Shown: positions 9,302 to 19,653, counted from the first letter of the stretch. The stretch: DNA of 64,000 nt from Liquorilactobacillus capillatus DSM 19910 (GCF_001434915.1 NZ_AZEF01000053.1:1-64000); one strand, 5' to 3'. Made by a program: numbers and translations. Notes: generated from the letters alone by a model not told the origin.

Positions 9302-9318
9302 GGTCAAAGATAGTCAAA
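9302..9318 (+). promoter_or_regulatory. CtsR operator
   Basis: GGTCAAA-GAT-AGTCAAA is the CtsR heptad direct repeat with its three-base spacer (consensus RGTCAAA NAN RGTCAAA). It overlaps the expected clpE transcription start, so clpE should be a class III heat-shock gene here. Confidence 0.9.
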
Positions 9319-9357
9319 TTGGCCTTTATCCGATAATGAAAGGTCGTGATTAGTACT

Positions 9358-11553
9358 ATGTTATGTCAAAATTGTCATCAAAATCCTGCTACAATCCATT
9401 TATCGACTAGTATTAATGGACGTCAAACTGCGATTGACCTTTGCCAAAACTGTTATCGCACTTTAAAGGAAAGAGATCAGCAAACAAATGGTCAAAACAT
9501 GATGTCAGACCCCTTTGGGTTTGGTAGTTTAGATGATATCTTCCGTTCAATGGGTAATGAAAATACTAATCCACAATTCCAAGGACAACCACAAGCTCCA
9601 CGCCCAAGTGCTGGTAACACTGGTCGTGGTGGTGGAAATAAAGGTGGTGGAATTCTCGCACAATATGGCTTAGATTTAACTGCTGAAGCTAAAGATAACC
9701 GTATTGACCCAGTTATTGGTCGTGACAATGAAATCGCACGTGTTATTGAAATATTGAATAGACGGACCAAAAATAACCCCGTTCTTATTGGAGAAGCTGG
9801 GGTGGGTAAGACAGCTGTTGTTGAAGGACTTGCTCAAAAGATAGTTGATGGCGATGTTCCGCAAAAACTTCTTAATAAGAAAGTTATTCGGCTCGATGTC
9901 GTTTCCCTAGTACAGGGAACTGGAATTCGTGGTCAATTTGAACAACGAATGCAACAATTAATGAGTGAATTGAAACAGCAGCAGAATATTATTCTCTTTA
10001 TTGATGAAATTCATGAAATTGTCGGTGCAGGTAATGCCGAAGGTGGAATGGACGCTGGAAATGTTCTTAAGCCTGCTCTCGCCCGCGGCGAACTACAATT
10101 AGTCGGTGCAACTACACTAAATGAGTATCGTACAATCGAAAAAGATGCTGCGCTTGCTCGCCGACTCCAGCCAGTTCAAGTTAACGAACCAAGTATTGAA
10201 GAAACGATTAAGATCCTACGTGGTATTCAGGGCAAATATGAAGGATACCATCACGTTAAGTATACAGATGATGCTATTACTGCTGCTGCTAAACTCTCCA
10301 ACCGCTATATTCAAGACCGCTTTTTGCCTGACAAAGCCATTGACTTATTAGATGAATCAGGTTCCAAGAAAAACTTAACAATTCAATCGGTTGATCCCAA
10401 GATAGTTGGCGAGAAGATTGCTGCTGCCGAAAAACAAAAACAAGCGGCTTTAAAGAATGAAGATTACGAAAAAGCAGCTTACTATCGTGATCAAGTTACT
10501 CGTTTTAACAAATTAAAGGATTCCAATATCGATGAACATAATGTTCCAATCGTTACCGATAAAGATATGGAACAAATTATTGAAGAAAAGACTCAGATCC
10601 CTGTCGGTGAGTTAAAGGCGAAGGAGAAACAACAACTGCGTGATCTTTCTGAATCACTTGAGAACCATGTTATTGGTCAAGATCAGGCAGTTAACAAGGT
10701 TGCACGTGCTATTAGGCGAAATAGGATTGGCTTTAATAAATCCGGTCGTCCAATTGGTTCATTCCTTTTTGTTGGTCCAACCGGTGTCGGGAAAACTGAA
10801 ACTGCTAAACAACTAGCTAAAGAATTATTTGGTACAACAGATGCATTGATCAGATTTGATATGAGTGAATACATGGAAAAGCATTCGGTTTCAAAACTGA
10901 TCGGTTCTCCTCCAGGTTATGTTGGTTATGAAGAAGCTGGGCAGTTAACAGAACAAGTTCGGCGTAATCCTTACAGTTTAATCTTACTAGATGAAGTTGA
11001 GAAGGCTCATCCAGACGTAATGCATATGTTCTTACAGATTTTAGATGATGGTCGTCTCACTGATTCACAAGGACGAACAGTTAGTTTTAAAGATACACTT
11101 ATCATTATGACATCAAATGCCGGTAGTGGTGATGCAGTAGCTAGTGTTGGTTTTGGAGCTGCGGCTGCAGGTAAAACACATTCAGTCATTGATAAGCTTT
11201 CCAAGTATTTCAAACCCGAATTTTTAAATCGTTTTGATGATATCGTTGAGTTTAATCCTTTAACTAAAAAAGACCTTATTTCCATTGTTTCTTTAATGCT
11301 GACCGATGTTAACGATATGTTAGCACAACAAAACCTGACGATTACGGTTACAGCAGCAGTTAAAGAGAAATTAGTTGATCTGGGTTATGACCCGCAAATG
11401 GGGGCACGTCCCTTACGGCGAGTTATTCAAGAACAAATTGAAGATCAAGTAGCTGATTATTATCTAGACCATCCAACTGTAAAACAGTTTGAAGCTCAAC
11501 TTAAAGACGATAGTATTATCGTCTCTTCGGAACAAGCACCGGAGAATAAGTAA
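9358..11553 (+). CDS. clpE: ATP-dependent Clp protease ATP-binding subunit ClpE
   Basis: HSP100 unfoldase that delivers damaged proteins to ClpP. The 731-residue protein starts with the zinc-binding domain that defines ClpE (C3, C6, C29, C32), followed by a glycine-rich linker. Two AAA+ modules follow, with Walker A motifs [10 protein letters not shown] and [10 protein letters not shown], separated by a short coiled UVR-like segment. A typical ClpB-D2 C-terminus ends the protein. I chose the ATG at the family's usual MLCQNC start, about seven bases after GTGAT; a GTG four codons upstream is possible. The promoter carries a CtsR box, and a strong terminator follows. Confidence 0.95.
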   Translation: MLCQNCHQNPATIHLSTSINGRQTAIDLCQNCYRTLKERDQQTNGQNMMSDPFGFGSLDDIFRSMGNENTNPQFQGQPQAPRPSAGNTGRGGGNKGGGILAQYGLDLTAEAKDNRIDPVIGRDNEIARVIEILNRRTKNNPVLIGEAGVGKTAVVEGLAQKIVDGDVPQKLLNKKVIRLDVVSLVQGTGIRGQFEQRMQQLMSELKQQQNIILFIDEIHEIVGAGNAEGGMDAGNVLKPALARGELQLVGATTLNEYRTIEKDAALARRLQPVQVNEPSIEETIKILRGIQGKYEGYHHVKYTDDAITAAAKLSNRYIQDRFLPDKAIDLLDESGSKKNLTIQSVDPKIVGEKIAAAEKQKQAALKNEDYEKAAYYRDQVTRFNKLKDSNIDEHNVPIVTDKDMEQIIEEKTQIPVGELKAKEKQQLRDLSESLENHVIGQDQAVNKVARAIRRNRIGFNKSGRPIGSFLFVGPTGVGKTETAKQLAKELFGTTDALIRFDMSEYMEKHSVSKLIGSPPGYVGYEEAGQLTEQVRRNPYSLILLDEVEKAHPDVMHMFLQILDDGRLTDSQGRTVSFKDTLIIMTSNAGSGDAVASVGFGAAAAGKTHSVIDKLSKYFKPEFLNRFDDIVEFNPLTKKDLISIVSLMLTDVNDMLAQQNLTITVTAAVKEKLVDLGYDPQMGARPLRRVIQEQIEDQVADYYLDHPTVKQFEAQLKDDSIIVSSEQAPENK

Positions 11554-11600
11554 CAGACTTCTTTGTTTAGCTAAAATTAAAAATAGTAGTGATTATATAT

Positions 11601-11647
11601 GGGGCTGTGACAAAACAATACTCGTTTTGCCTCAGCCCTTTATTTTC
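11601..11647 (+). terminator. Rho-independent terminator after clpE
   Basis: The arms GGGCTG..CAAAAC and GTTTTG..CAGCCC form a stem with one internal mismatch loop, followed by TTTATTTT, about 50 bases after the clpE stop. Confidence 0.85.
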
Positions 11648-11783
11648 ACAACCTTATATGAAGAAACTTTATTCCAAGGCTCTACTTCAGTATTTCATTT
11701 TTCTTTTAATAGGTTTATATTAAGAATGAACTAACAAAGTAGACATGTTTTGCTTTTAAACAGAGTTAATGTATATCTTTTGG

Positions 11784-11789
11784 TATAAT
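11784..11789 (+). promoter_or_regulatory. Extended -10 promoter of the DUF1827 gene
   Basis: TGG followed by a perfect TATAAT gives a TGn extended -10, 27 bases before the ATG. The -35 region is weak, as is common with extended -10 promoters. Confidence 0.6.
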
Positions 11790-11816
11790 GTAGTTAAAAG
11801 ATGAGGGGGAATTTAT

Positions 11817-12101
11817 ATGCATTTGATTGATGTTAGTAATAGTTACTCCAGAAAGATCCAAAGAGAATTGGCGCAGTCTTCTACACACTTTATAAAGATT
11901 TATACCCTCGGTAGCACACGGATCGTTTATAAAAAAAATATCAATACCGAAGAAATAGTTCTATCTAATAAGATCCGTCAAGTTACAGATGATGAAATTG
12001 ATTTTACATTAGCCAAATTAACTAATGTCACAAGGAACCAAATAGACATTACCAAGACTCGAGATCTAGTTGAGATTATTATTGCTGATAAAGCTAATTA
12101 A
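11817..12101 (+). CDS. DUF1827 family protein
   Basis: A 94-residue soluble protein with the pattern I recall for DUF1827, a family of lactic acid bacteria with no known activity. It has no membrane segment or signal peptide. The ATG follows GAGGGGG at good spacing and an extended -10 promoter lies just upstream. It sits between clpE and the MucBP-type gene, all on the plus strand, but clpE has its own terminator, so it is a separate transcription unit. Confidence 0.7.
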   Translation: MHLIDVSNSYSRKIQRELAQSSTHFIKIYTLGSTRIVYKKNINTEEIVLSNKIRQVTDDEIDFTLAKLTNVTRNQIDITKTRDLVEIIIADKAN

Positions 12102-12189
12102 TATCGTAAAATCAAAGATCTTACTGTTAATAACGAATTAAGACGATTATAATTTAGATATCTAAAAAAGTATTAAGGTGGTGTTAACA

Positions 12190-13302
12190 TTGTCCTTTTC
12201 TGACCTTTTCAAACGTTTGATCACGCGTAACCCTTTACGAAAGAATAGGCGTGCTAAAAGAAGTTCCACATTAACTCCTAAAGATACGCCTACTGCAGTT
12301 CAAGCTCAGTCTGGGCTTTCTGAAAAGACCGCCGACACTGCTCTAACTGTCAGTGAAGAAAATAAAGAGGTTAGCCGTCAGAAAACAATAACTGTTACAC
12401 CTCCTATTTACGTTACTCGTCAAAATGCACTGCTTTTGGTAGTTTATCAAGATATGCGTGGTACCCTGCTCTTTCCCTCGCAAATAATCAGTGGTCGGCT
12501 AGGTGAACCTTTGCGCCTCCAATTTCAAACGTTACCTGATTACAACCTAGTTAAGATTAAGGGTTTTACCAGCTACTTCGCTTCTCATTATGGGATCATT
12601 ACACTAACCTATGCTAAAAAAGACGCTGGTGTGATTTGGATTCTCTGCCGTGATATTGATACACAGTACTTCTTAACTGATCCCCAACTGGTTAAGGGAA
12701 AAGTAAGGGAACCATACCAACTTTTTTCACCCACGCTTGCAGGTTATAATTTACTCAGAGTCAAGGGTACCCTGCGTGGGGACTTTTCCTATGATCAAAG
12801 CTTTGTTACTTTCTACTATCGGCGCAGTACATGGAAGGACCTTAAGAAAACAGAAAGCTATTTAAAAATAGTCGCACCTATCACAAGCTATGACCAGCCT
12901 GAGGGTGTACCGCTAAACATTTCTTTTGCTTTAAATACTGTTTGGCGTACTTTTACCTCTCTTACACTGGAAAACGGCGATCTATGGTACTGCTTAGGTG
13001 GTGCGCTCTGGATCAAATTCGATCGGCAAAAAGTCATCTATTCTAACAAGCGCTCAGAAACTTTGCTACCTGAAAAAACAAGACAGCTAGACAGACATTT
13101 TAAAAAACCCAGAAAAGCTGTTATTGACTTTATTCCTGGAAAATGTGTCAACGTCTACGATGCACCGTTTGGTCAAAAAGTTGAGCTTATTAAGGATAAA
13201 ACGCAGGTCACTGTCACAGCTCACGCAACAATCGATGATCTTATTTGGTATAAGTTAAGCCAAAATGTTTGGTTGCCACGGCAATATCTAAAATTCATTT
13301 AG
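12190..13302 (+). CDS. MucBP-like repeat protein without export signal
   Basis: A 370-residue protein. After a basic, low-complexity N-terminus (about 1-75) come two repeats of the MucBP type (about 83-150 and 150-217), each ending in a G(Y)N-L-x-x-[IV]KG and TLTY/TFYY-like strand pattern. Two further SH3-like beta segments follow (about 225-285 and 310-370). I chose the TTG that follows AAGGTGGTG by six bases; the GTG codons upstream are part of that site. MucBP domains normally belong to exported, wall-anchored proteins, but this one has no signal peptide, transmembrane helix or LPxTG motif. Function unknown; the domain call is from pattern, not from a profile search. Confidence 0.6.
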   Translation: MSFSDLFKRLITRNPLRKNRRAKRSSTLTPKDTPTAVQAQSGLSEKTADTALTVSEENKEVSRQKTITVTPPIYVTRQNALLLVVYQDMRGTLLFPSQIISGRLGEPLRLQFQTLPDYNLVKIKGFTSYFASHYGIITLTYAKKDAGVIWILCRDIDTQYFLTDPQLVKGKVREPYQLFSPTLAGYNLLRVKGTLRGDFSYDQSFVTFYYRRSTWKDLKKTESYLKIVAPITSYDQPEGVPLNISFALNTVWRTFTSLTLENGDLWYCLGGALWIKFDRQKVIYSNKRSETLLPEKTRQLDRHFKKPRKAVIDFIPGKCVNVYDAPFGQKVELIKDKTQVTVTAHATIDDLIWYKLSQNVWLPRQYLKFI

Positions 13303-13339
13303 TTTTTAAAGTTTCATATTTCAATACGCAACATTAATC

Positions 13340-13385
13340 AAATAGGGACAGACTCATATGTGAATACTTGAGTCTGTCCCTATTT
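13340..13385. terminator. Bidirectional terminator between the MucBP gene and prfC
   Basis: A long stem AAATAGGGACAGACTCA with TTGAGTCTGTCCCTATTT between two convergent genes. T-rich sequence follows on both strands. Confidence 0.75.
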
Positions 13386-13430
13386 GGTTAATAGCAATTT
13401 ATTACTACCCCACTATCAATTAGTGAAGAA

Positions 13431-15008
13431 TCATAGTTTAGCTGTTAGTTCAACTTCAGGATACTTATCTTGGAACCATCTCTCTGCAAATTCATTTTCA
13501 AACAAAAATAATGGTTGCTCCTGACGATCTTTTACTAGTAGGTTACGTGAAGTTGACATTTTTTCATCTAATTGTTCAGGCTTAATCCAACGCGCAATCT
13601 TCTTGCCCATTGGTGTCATTACAACCTCAGAATGATATTCATTCAACATTCTGAATTGAAAGACTTCAAATTGGAGTTGCCCAACTGCACCCAAAACATA
13701 GTCACCTGTACTGTAACTTTTATATAACTGGATGGCGCCTTCTTGTACTAACTGATCAATTCCTTTATGGAATGATTTTTGCTTCATAACATTTTTAGCA
13801 GTTACCTTAACAAATATTTCTGGAGTAAATTGCGGTAGTTTTTCAAACTGGAGCTTTTGTTTACCGCTAAAGATCGTGTCACCAATTTGAAAATTACCGG
13901 TATCATATAAACCAATGATATCTCCTGCAACTGCATAGTTTAAAGTTTCCCTCGTGTCAGCCATAAACTGTGTTGAGTTAGACAAACGCATCTTTTTATT
14001 TCCACGCGTCAATATGACATCCATCCCGCGTTCAAACTTACCTGAACAAATCCTTACGAAAGCAATTCGATCGCGGTGATTAGGATTCATATTTGCCTGA
14101 ATCTTGAAAACAAATCCTGAGAAATCAGTCGCTGTGGGTTTAACAATAATTCCCCCTTCTGCTTTATGCTCATTTGGACCTGGAGCAAACTGCAGGTAGG
14201 CATCTAAGAATGTCTTTACCCCAAAATTAGTCAATGCTGACCCAAAGAAAACTGGCGTCAGTTTTCCGTGCCGAATTCTCTCTGGATCAAAATTATTCCC
14301 CGCATCTTTTAATAATTCAATTTCACCTAATACTTGTTGGTAAATACTCTCTTCTTTTAGAGGATGTTCACCGCTAATCTCACCCTTGTCATTAAGTTCA
14401 ACAAAACTTTCTTCTTTATCTTCACGACGATAAAGTTCGATTCGTTTATTAAAGATATCATAGATTCCCTGTAGGCCTTTTCCCATTCCAATTGGCCAGT
14501 TCATCGGATATGCCTGGATACCTAGAACATCTTCAAGTTCTGTAACAAGATCCAATGGTTCTCGACCATCACGGTCTAATTTATTAATAAAGGTGAAGAT
14601 AGGAATACCACGCATCTTACAAACCTGGAATAACTTCTTTGTCTGTGGTTCAATCCCTTTAGCTGAATCAATTACCATCACTGCAGAATCGACAGCCATC
14701 AAAGTCCGATACGTATCTTCAGAAAAGTCCTCATGTCCTGGTGTATCCAGAATATTGATTCTCTTACCAGCATAATCAAATTGCATAACAGAACTAGTAA
14801 CAGAGATCCCACGTTTCTTTTCAATCTCCATCCAATCAGACTTTGCAAAACTGCCAGATTTCTTGGCTTTAACAGTCCCTGCTTTTCGAACAACTCCTCC
14901 AAAAAGCAATAATTGTTCTGTAATTGTTGTTTTCCCCGCATCAGGGTGAGAGATAATTGCAAATGTTCTCCGTTTGTTGACAGCATCAACTAAGTTTTCC
15001 TTTTCCAT
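13431..15008 (-). CDS. prfC: Peptide chain release factor 3
   Basis: Translational GTPase that removes RF1/RF2 from the ribosome after peptide release. The 525 residues match the family. The G1 motif is [13 protein letters not shown] (about 20-32), G3 is [14 protein letters not shown] and G4 is NKLD. The elongation-factor-like domains II and III follow, with the RF3 C-terminal domain at the end. It is a single gene with about 75 bases to its upstream neighbour and a terminator downstream. Confidence 0.96.
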   Translation of the reverse strand: MEKENLVDAVNKRRTFAIISHPDAGKTTITEQLLLFGGVVRKAGTVKAKKSGSFAKSDWMEIEKKRGISVTSSVMQFDYAGKRINILDTPGHEDFSEDTYRTLMAVDSAVMVIDSAKGIEPQTKKLFQVCKMRGIPIFTFINKLDRDGREPLDLVTELEDVLGIQAYPMNWPIGMGKGLQGIYDIFNKRIELYRREDKEESFVELNDKGEISGEHPLKEESIYQQVLGEIELLKDAGNNFDPERIRHGKLTPVFFGSALTNFGVKTFLDAYLQFAPGPNEHKAEGGIIVKPTATDFSGFVFKIQANMNPNHRDRIAFVRICSGKFERGMDVILTRGNKKMRLSNSTQFMADTRETLNYAVAGDIIGLYDTGNFQIGDTIFSGKQKLQFEKLPQFTPEIFVKVTAKNVMKQKSFHKGIDQLVQEGAIQLYKSYSTGDYVLGAVGQLQFEVFQFRMLNEYHSEVVMTPMGKKIARWIKPEQLDEKMSTSRNLLVKDRQEQPLFLFENEFAERWFQDKYPEVELTAKL

Positions 15009-15084
15009 TTTAAACCTCTTTCTTAAACAAAGTTCTTTTTCAATTCAAAACTACTTACAGTAAAGCCTAACTAACTTATTAAAA

Positions 15085-16377
15085 CTAATTAAGACTTTTT
15101 TCTTTTCGCACATGAGCTATTACCAAAGATGGCGGTAGAATCACACGAACCTTCTTTATGCGCGAATCATCAATCGTTTCTGGCATCAGCACGACTTTCT
15201 CATCAGTCTCAACTTCAACCTGATCACCATTATCTGGAATAACACCTAACTGCGCTATTATATAACCAGCAATCGTATCAACCTCATTCATCCTCAATGT
15301 TGTTCCAAACTCATCATTGAAATCATCTAAAGCAAGTTTTCCCTGCACTATGAATTCATTATCTGAAACCTTGTGATATATTTGGTTAGGATGATCGGAT
15401 TCGTCTTCAATTTCGCCGACAATTTCTTCTAAAAGATCTTCTAAGGTAACTAGCCCAACCACACCGCCATATTCGTCAAATAAAATCGCCATCTGGTTTT
15501 GTGTCTTTTTCATTTCGAGCATCACTTCATCGATCGTCATTGTCTCAGGAATAAATAAAGCAGGACGCATTACACGCCTGATCGTAACATGCTCAAACCC
15601 ATCTTTTCGAGCTGCACGTAACAAGTTTTTAATGTGAACGACCCCTAAGATATTATCCTTATCTTCATTAAAAATTGGTACCCGTGAATATGGCATCTGC
15701 AAGATAGCATCAATATTACGGTCATTATCATTTTGAATATCGATCATAAAGGCATCAGTTCGAGCAACCATTACTTCACGTGCCATTTTACCGTGCATCG
15801 AAATAACTCCTTCAATCATCTCAAAAGCGCCACTATTCAGTTCCCCATTTTCTTTTTCATGAGTAATGATATCAATAATTGTTTTCCATGAGGTTCGTGG
15901 CGCAAGATCCTCTTGTCGTGCTTTAACCGTTAGCTTTAAACTGATTTTATTCCACAGCCAGATACATGGATAGAGTAGCTTTCCAAAAAGCAATGCTAAA
16001 AAGTAGGTTCTATTAAAAAATGCTTCTGGATGAGCGGATACTGTTCTGGAAGGCAACACCCGTCCTAGTAAGTACAAGCTACATGTCATCAAGTAATTGA
16101 TCACCAGTAGATAGCCAATACTTTTTAGCCCCATATCGTACAGATTCCAACACTTAAGTGTAATCATTGTCGTTCCTATAATTACTAAAAAAGTTACCGC
16201 TAGTCTGACTGCACTCGTATATTTTGTAAATTTAGTTACCTTTTCAGCATTCATTTTCTTTAACGTTCCAGCTGTTTTCAATAACGTAAACGCTGCTATT
16301 GAAATTGATAAAAAATATACTCCAAGTAAGGCTAAAACTATTACTATCCATCCTATTGGTCCAGAATTCAAACTCAT
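15085..16377 (-). CDS. CNNM/CorC-family membrane protein with CBS pair (hemolysin C-like)
   Basis: A 430-residue protein with an N-terminal membrane domain of about four helices (DUF21/CNNM, residues 8-150), a CBS pair (about 205-330, with MVARTDAFMIDIQN and the GGVVGLVTLEDLLEEIVGEI segment) and a C-terminal CorC_HlyC domain ending near DRIKKVRVIL-type sequence. Members of the family are linked to magnesium and cobalt efflux; the hemolysin label is historical. The DUF21 part is more divergent than usual. The ATG has a GGAG about 11 bases upstream. It sits between tagH and prfC with short gaps and may be read from an upstream promoter. Confidence 0.85.
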   Translation of the reverse strand: MSLNSGPIGWIVIVLALLGVYFLSISIAAFTLLKTAGTLKKMNAEKVTKFTKYTSAVRLAVTFLVIIGTTMITLKCWNLYDMGLKSIGYLLVINYLMTCSLYLLGRVLPSRTVSAHPEAFFNRTYFLALLFGKLLYPCIWLWNKISLKLTVKARQEDLAPRTSWKTIIDIITHEKENGELNSGAFEMIEGVISMHGKMAREVMVARTDAFMIDIQNDNDRNIDAILQMPYSRVPIFNEDKDNILGVVHIKNLLRAARKDGFEHVTIRRVMRPALFIPETMTIDEVMLEMKKTQNQMAILFDEYGGVVGLVTLEDLLEEIVGEIEDESDHPNQIYHKVSDNEFIVQGKLALDDFNDEFGTTLRMNEVDTIAGYIIAQLGVIPDNGDQVEVETDEKVVLMPETIDDSRIKKVRVILPPSLVIAHVRKEKSLN

Positions 16378-16432
16378 TTCAGTTTTTACTCCAATTCTAA
16401 AAATTAATTCCTTTTTAGACTACTTAACTCCG

Positions 16433-17857
16433 CTACTTTGGAACACGGATAACGTCTCCGGATTTTAATTGACTATTCGCGTTCATGTTATTTATTTCTT
16501 TAATTTTATCGACGGTTGTCGCATATTTCTGGGCTAGTCCTTCCAGGGTATCACCATCAGAAATATTAATTGTTTGCGTATTTTTCATCAATGCAGCTTT
16601 ACTTTCACTCGCTGCTTTAGCCTTATCAGTACTTTCACTCGCTGCTTTAGCAGCACTCTCACTTGATGCTTTAGCAGCAGCTGAAGATGAAGAGGCTGCT
16701 TTAGCCTTCGAATCAGCTAACGCTTTAGGTTGACTCTGCTTCTGAGCCTTTTGTTGTTTTGGTTGACTACTCTTCTGGGAATTTGTCTGCTCTTCCTTAT
16801 TGTTACCCCAACCAGCAAAAATCTTATTATCCAAGCTCAACCAGATCACACTAATAATAACCAGTGCTGCTATGCAACCTAAAACATACTTTGTTTTATT
16901 ATTAATTTTGCTTGGCCGTTGCTTTTTAACCTCTACGACCTTTTCTTTTTCGCTGCTTACCGGATCAACACCATGATCTTTATAAAAAGCTTTGCGCATC
17001 CGGGGTTCATCTTTACGCGTAAACCCATGTTTAAATTGTTCTATTTTAAATTCTTCATAAACTGAACTAACATCAAAAGTTAGTCGTTCCTTCTGCTTTT
17101 TAGCCAAAAAATCATTTTTTTCAGGCAGGCTTAATGCTCGTAACCAGTTAATGTAATATTCAAACTGCTCTAGTACTTCCTGTGTTGGTCCAAATTGCTG
17201 AACCTCACCAAACCGCAGCCAAATTGTTCGTTCACAGAAATGTTCAATGTTAAACACATTAGTATCTGCTATCACAAAAGCTACTCCTGCATCCTTTAGC
17301 GCTTGAATTTTTTGCGAAACCTTAATATGAAAAATATTATCTAAGTTGCCTAAAACGTTATCTAACAAAACAAGCTTTGGTTCTACAAAAAGAGCTATTC
17401 CTAAACTTAAACGGGCATACACGCCGATTGAGTAGCTGTGGACAGGGCGGTAAAGCCACTCGCCCAGATCAGTGAAATTAACAATTGCATTCAATAAATG
17501 GTTACCCTTAAGTTCATCTAAGTCAGCCACTGAAATTGCTTGACGAATATTTTCTAATCCAGTTTTTTCTTCATCTAACCCTCGGCGAGCACTTGCACGA
17601 TTGATTTTTCCTTCAATTGTTATAAAACCGGTTGTCTGCTTAGTAGTTCCTGCCAAAATATCAATTAACGTTTCTTTTCCAGAACCATTGGTCCCAACCA
17701 CACCAACTGCTTCACCCGGAGCGATATTCAGGGAAACCCCGCGTAACTCCCAAAAGTTTTGTGTTTCATCAAGTGGGGGCTTAGCTTTTGCTAAGTCTTT
17801 TTTGTCTAACACGAGCGGTTCATTTTTAGTTATATATTTAATTTCCATTTTTTTCAT
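16433..17857 (-). CDS. tagH: TagH-like ABC protein with degenerate ATPase motifs, membrane anchor and LysM domain
   Basis: A 474-residue protein resembling TagH, the ATPase of the TagGH wall teichoic acid exporter. An ABC domain (about 35-235) is followed by one membrane helix (about 323-342), a long Lys/Ala/Ser-rich linker (about 360-425) and a C-terminal LysM domain (428-473). The key ATPase residues are altered. The Walker A is GTNGSGKET (55-63), with Glu62 where Ser/Thr binds magnesium. The Walker B is LVLLDN, with Asn167 instead of the catalytic Glu. The signature is YSIGVYARL, and the switch histidine region reads VIADTN. No tagG gene is adjacent; tagD lies upstream. It may be an inactive scaffold rather than a working exporter. 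The start has AGGTGA seven bases upstream. Confidence 0.75.
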   Translation of the reverse strand: MKKMEIKYITKNEPLVLDKKDLAKAKPPLDETQNFWELRGVSLNIAPGEAVGVVGTNGSGKETLIDILAGTTKQTTGFITIEGKINRASARRGLDEEKTGLENIRQAISVADLDELKGNHLLNAIVNFTDLGEWLYRPVHSYSIGVYARLSLGIALFVEPKLVLLDNVLGNLDNIFHIKVSQKIQALKDAGVAFVIADTNVFNIEHFCERTIWLRFGEVQQFGPTQEVLEQFEYYINWLRALSLPEKNDFLAKKQKERLTFDVSSVYEEFKIEQFKHGFTRKDEPRMRKAFYKDHGVDPVSSEKEKVVEVKKQRPSKINNKTKYVLGCIAALVIISVIWLSLDNKIFAGWGNNKEEQTNSQKSSQPKQQKAQKQSQPKALADSKAKAASSSSAAAKASSESAAKAASESTDKAKAASESKAALMKNTQTINISDGDTLEGLAQKYATTVDKIKEINNMNANSQLKSGDVIRVPK

Positions 17858-17929
17858 TTTTTATTCACCTATATTTTAATTACGTTAAAAACAACATCTC
17901 TGTAATAGCCTACTATCACTCGTTACAAT

Positions 17930-17970
17930 AAAAAAGAGCCTCGGTTGACATAAAAAATGCTACCAAAGCT
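17930..17970 (-). terminator. Probable terminator after tagD
   Basis: On the minus strand AGCTTTGGT pairs with ACCGAGGCT (partly by wobble) and is followed by TTTTTT, about 20 bases after the tagD stop. Confidence 0.55.
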
Positions 17971-17987
17971 AAAAATACCCTATTTTT

Positions 17988-18377
17988 CTAGTTCATCCCT
18001 AAATCATCTTTAATCTTTGTAGTTGAAATCCCCTCAGTACGCGGTAAATAAACTACTTGACAGTAATCCTCTAAAAAGTCAAATTTACCTTTCCAATCAT
18101 CGCCCATTACAAAAAGATCAATATTGTACTTAACAACATCGTTAACCTTTTGATCCCAATTTTCTTCTGGAATTACCTCGTCAACATATCTGATTGCTTC
18201 TAAAATATATTTTCGGTCCTCATATGAGGTATAGGCTTTTTTTCCCTTAATCGCGTTAAACTCATCAGTCGAAACAGCAACTGTTAAATGATCACCCAAA
18301 GCCGCTGCCCGTTTTAGTAACCTAACGTGGCCTTTGTGTAATAAATCGAATGTTCCATAAGTAATAACTCTTTTCAT
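17988..18377 (-). CDS. tagD: Glycerol-3-phosphate cytidylyltransferase
   Basis: Makes CDP-glycerol from CTP and glycerol-3-phosphate, the precursor of poly(glycerol phosphate) wall teichoic acid. The 129-residue length is that of TagD. The nucleotidyltransferase HxGH motif is seen in TFDLLHKGHVRLL (about 9-21), and the ISTTKIK motif near the C-terminus (about residues 117-123) matches the RTEGISTT signature. It lies upstream of the tagH-like gene in the same direction with a likely terminator between. No teichoic acid polymerase gene is in the window. Confidence 0.93.
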   Translation of the reverse strand: MKRVITYGTFDLLHKGHVRLLKRAAALGDHLTVAVSTDEFNAIKGKKAYTSYEDRKYILEAIRYVDEVIPEENWDQKVNDVVKYNIDLFVMGDDWKGKFDFLEDYCQVVYLPRTEGISTTKIKDDLGMN

Positions 18378-18522
18378 ATTTTCAACCTCATCATTAACCC
18401 GAAATTAACTCTTTTATCTTAGACAGCCCGCAATTTTAGCTGTCGCCTGTCACTCAGGAGTACTATTCTAAACTTAGTCTACAATAACATAGTTGTATAA
18501 GACCGTCAATTAGGGCTTACCT

Positions 18523-19653
18523 TCACTTTTCTATGTGCTCACTATCGTTTTTTAAACGGTAGATATCTATAAAGTATTTGATCATGACCTTTAAAACAGC
18601 ATATGCTGGTATTCCTAAAATCATTCCTGTGAGCCCAGCAATATTACCTGCCACCAATAATAAAATGATAATTGTGAGTGGATGGATATCTAAACTCTTT
18701 CCGATAACATTAGGATAAATAAGATTTCCATCAACCTGCTGTACAATTACACAGACCACAATGACAGTAAAAAACATTTTAGGCGAGACGAAGAGTGCTA
18801 AAATCAGTGCTGGCAATAATCCAATATACGGTCCAATATAAGGGATGATATTAGTTATTCCTGCTAGCACGCCCAGTAAGAAGGCATACGGCATCCCAAT
18901 TGCCCAATAACCCAGAAAAGTAAACGTAGCGACAAAAGAGCATTCAATCGCTTGCCCACCAATATACTTAGAAATTGTATCTCCCATTTTACCTAATAAA
19001 ACCTCTGTTTTATCAGCTGATCGTGCAGGCAAAATTTTTTTAATATTAGGGATTAAACGGTGGCCATCTTTTAACATATAAAAGAGCATAAACGGCACTG
19101 TGATCGCAGTTACCGTGATACTAGTTATCGTTCCGATTACAGTCCCGAGACTTGTAGTTACATTCCCCATAAATCCCTGTAACGATTCTTCTACCGTCTT
19201 TCCAAACTTATCTGCATAGTTTTCAAACTTTAATTGTTTAACCCATTCGTAACGGCTAAACTGGTTATAGTACTGGTTAAAAAGCTCTTGTAATTTAGCG
19301 AGATATGTCGGTGTCTTAGCGATTAGCTGTCCTATTTGTGAAGCTAACAAAGGTATCAAAAAGATTAATCCCAGAGCCACCAGCGTCCCCAACAAGATAA
19401 AGATAATAACAACCGCTAATGTACGGTTAACTTTAAACTTGTTAATCTTGACTTTCATTAAGATATTAACTAACGGCCTGAATAAATAATATAAAAACCC
19501 CGAGATAATAACTGGTGTAAATAAAGTTGAAATAAACGTTCCTATCGGTTCAAAAATAAAACCAATATTAGTACACACCCAAACTGTTGTCGCCAACAAT
19601 AGTAATTCGACTGTCCAAAATAAAATTTTTGATTTCCTAAAGCTTTCAAACAT
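18523..19653 (-). CDS. AI-2E family transporter (PerM/YdbI-type membrane protein)
   Basis: A 376-residue integral membrane protein with about seven to eight helices, a soluble segment between helices 3 and 4 (about 125-200), and the conserved ITNIIPYIGPYIG stretch (about 270) that marks the AI-2E transporter family. Members include the autoinducer-2 exporter TqsA but also sodium/proton antiporters and uncharacterised PerM proteins, so the substrate is open. No luxS gene or quorum-sensing regulator is nearby. It is a monocistronic-looking gene. Confidence 0.85.
   Translation of the reverse strand: MFESFRKSKILFWTVELLLLATTVWVCTNIGFIFEPIGTFISTLFTPVIISGFLYYLFRPLVNILMKVKINKFKVNRTLAVVIIFILLGTLVALGLIFLIPLLASQIGQLIAKTPTYLAKLQELFNQYYNQFSRYEWVKQLKFENYADKFGKTVEESLQGFMGNVTTSLGTVIGTITSITVTAITVPFMLFYMLKDGHRLIPNIKKILPARSADKTEVLLGKMGDTISKYIGGQAIECSFVATFTFLGYWAIGMPYAFLLGVLAGITNIIPYIGPYIGLLPALILALFVSPKMFFTVIVVCVIVQQVDGNLIYPNVIGKSLDIHPLTIIILLLVAGNIAGLTGMILGIPAYAVLKVMIKYFIDIYRLKNDSEHIEK

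Noticed and set aside
16600-16700. Short direct repeats as a possible repeat element
   Set aside because: They lie within the Lys/Ala/Ser-rich linker of the TagH-like protein and come from repeated KAASES-type codons, not from a mobile or CRISPR-like repeat.
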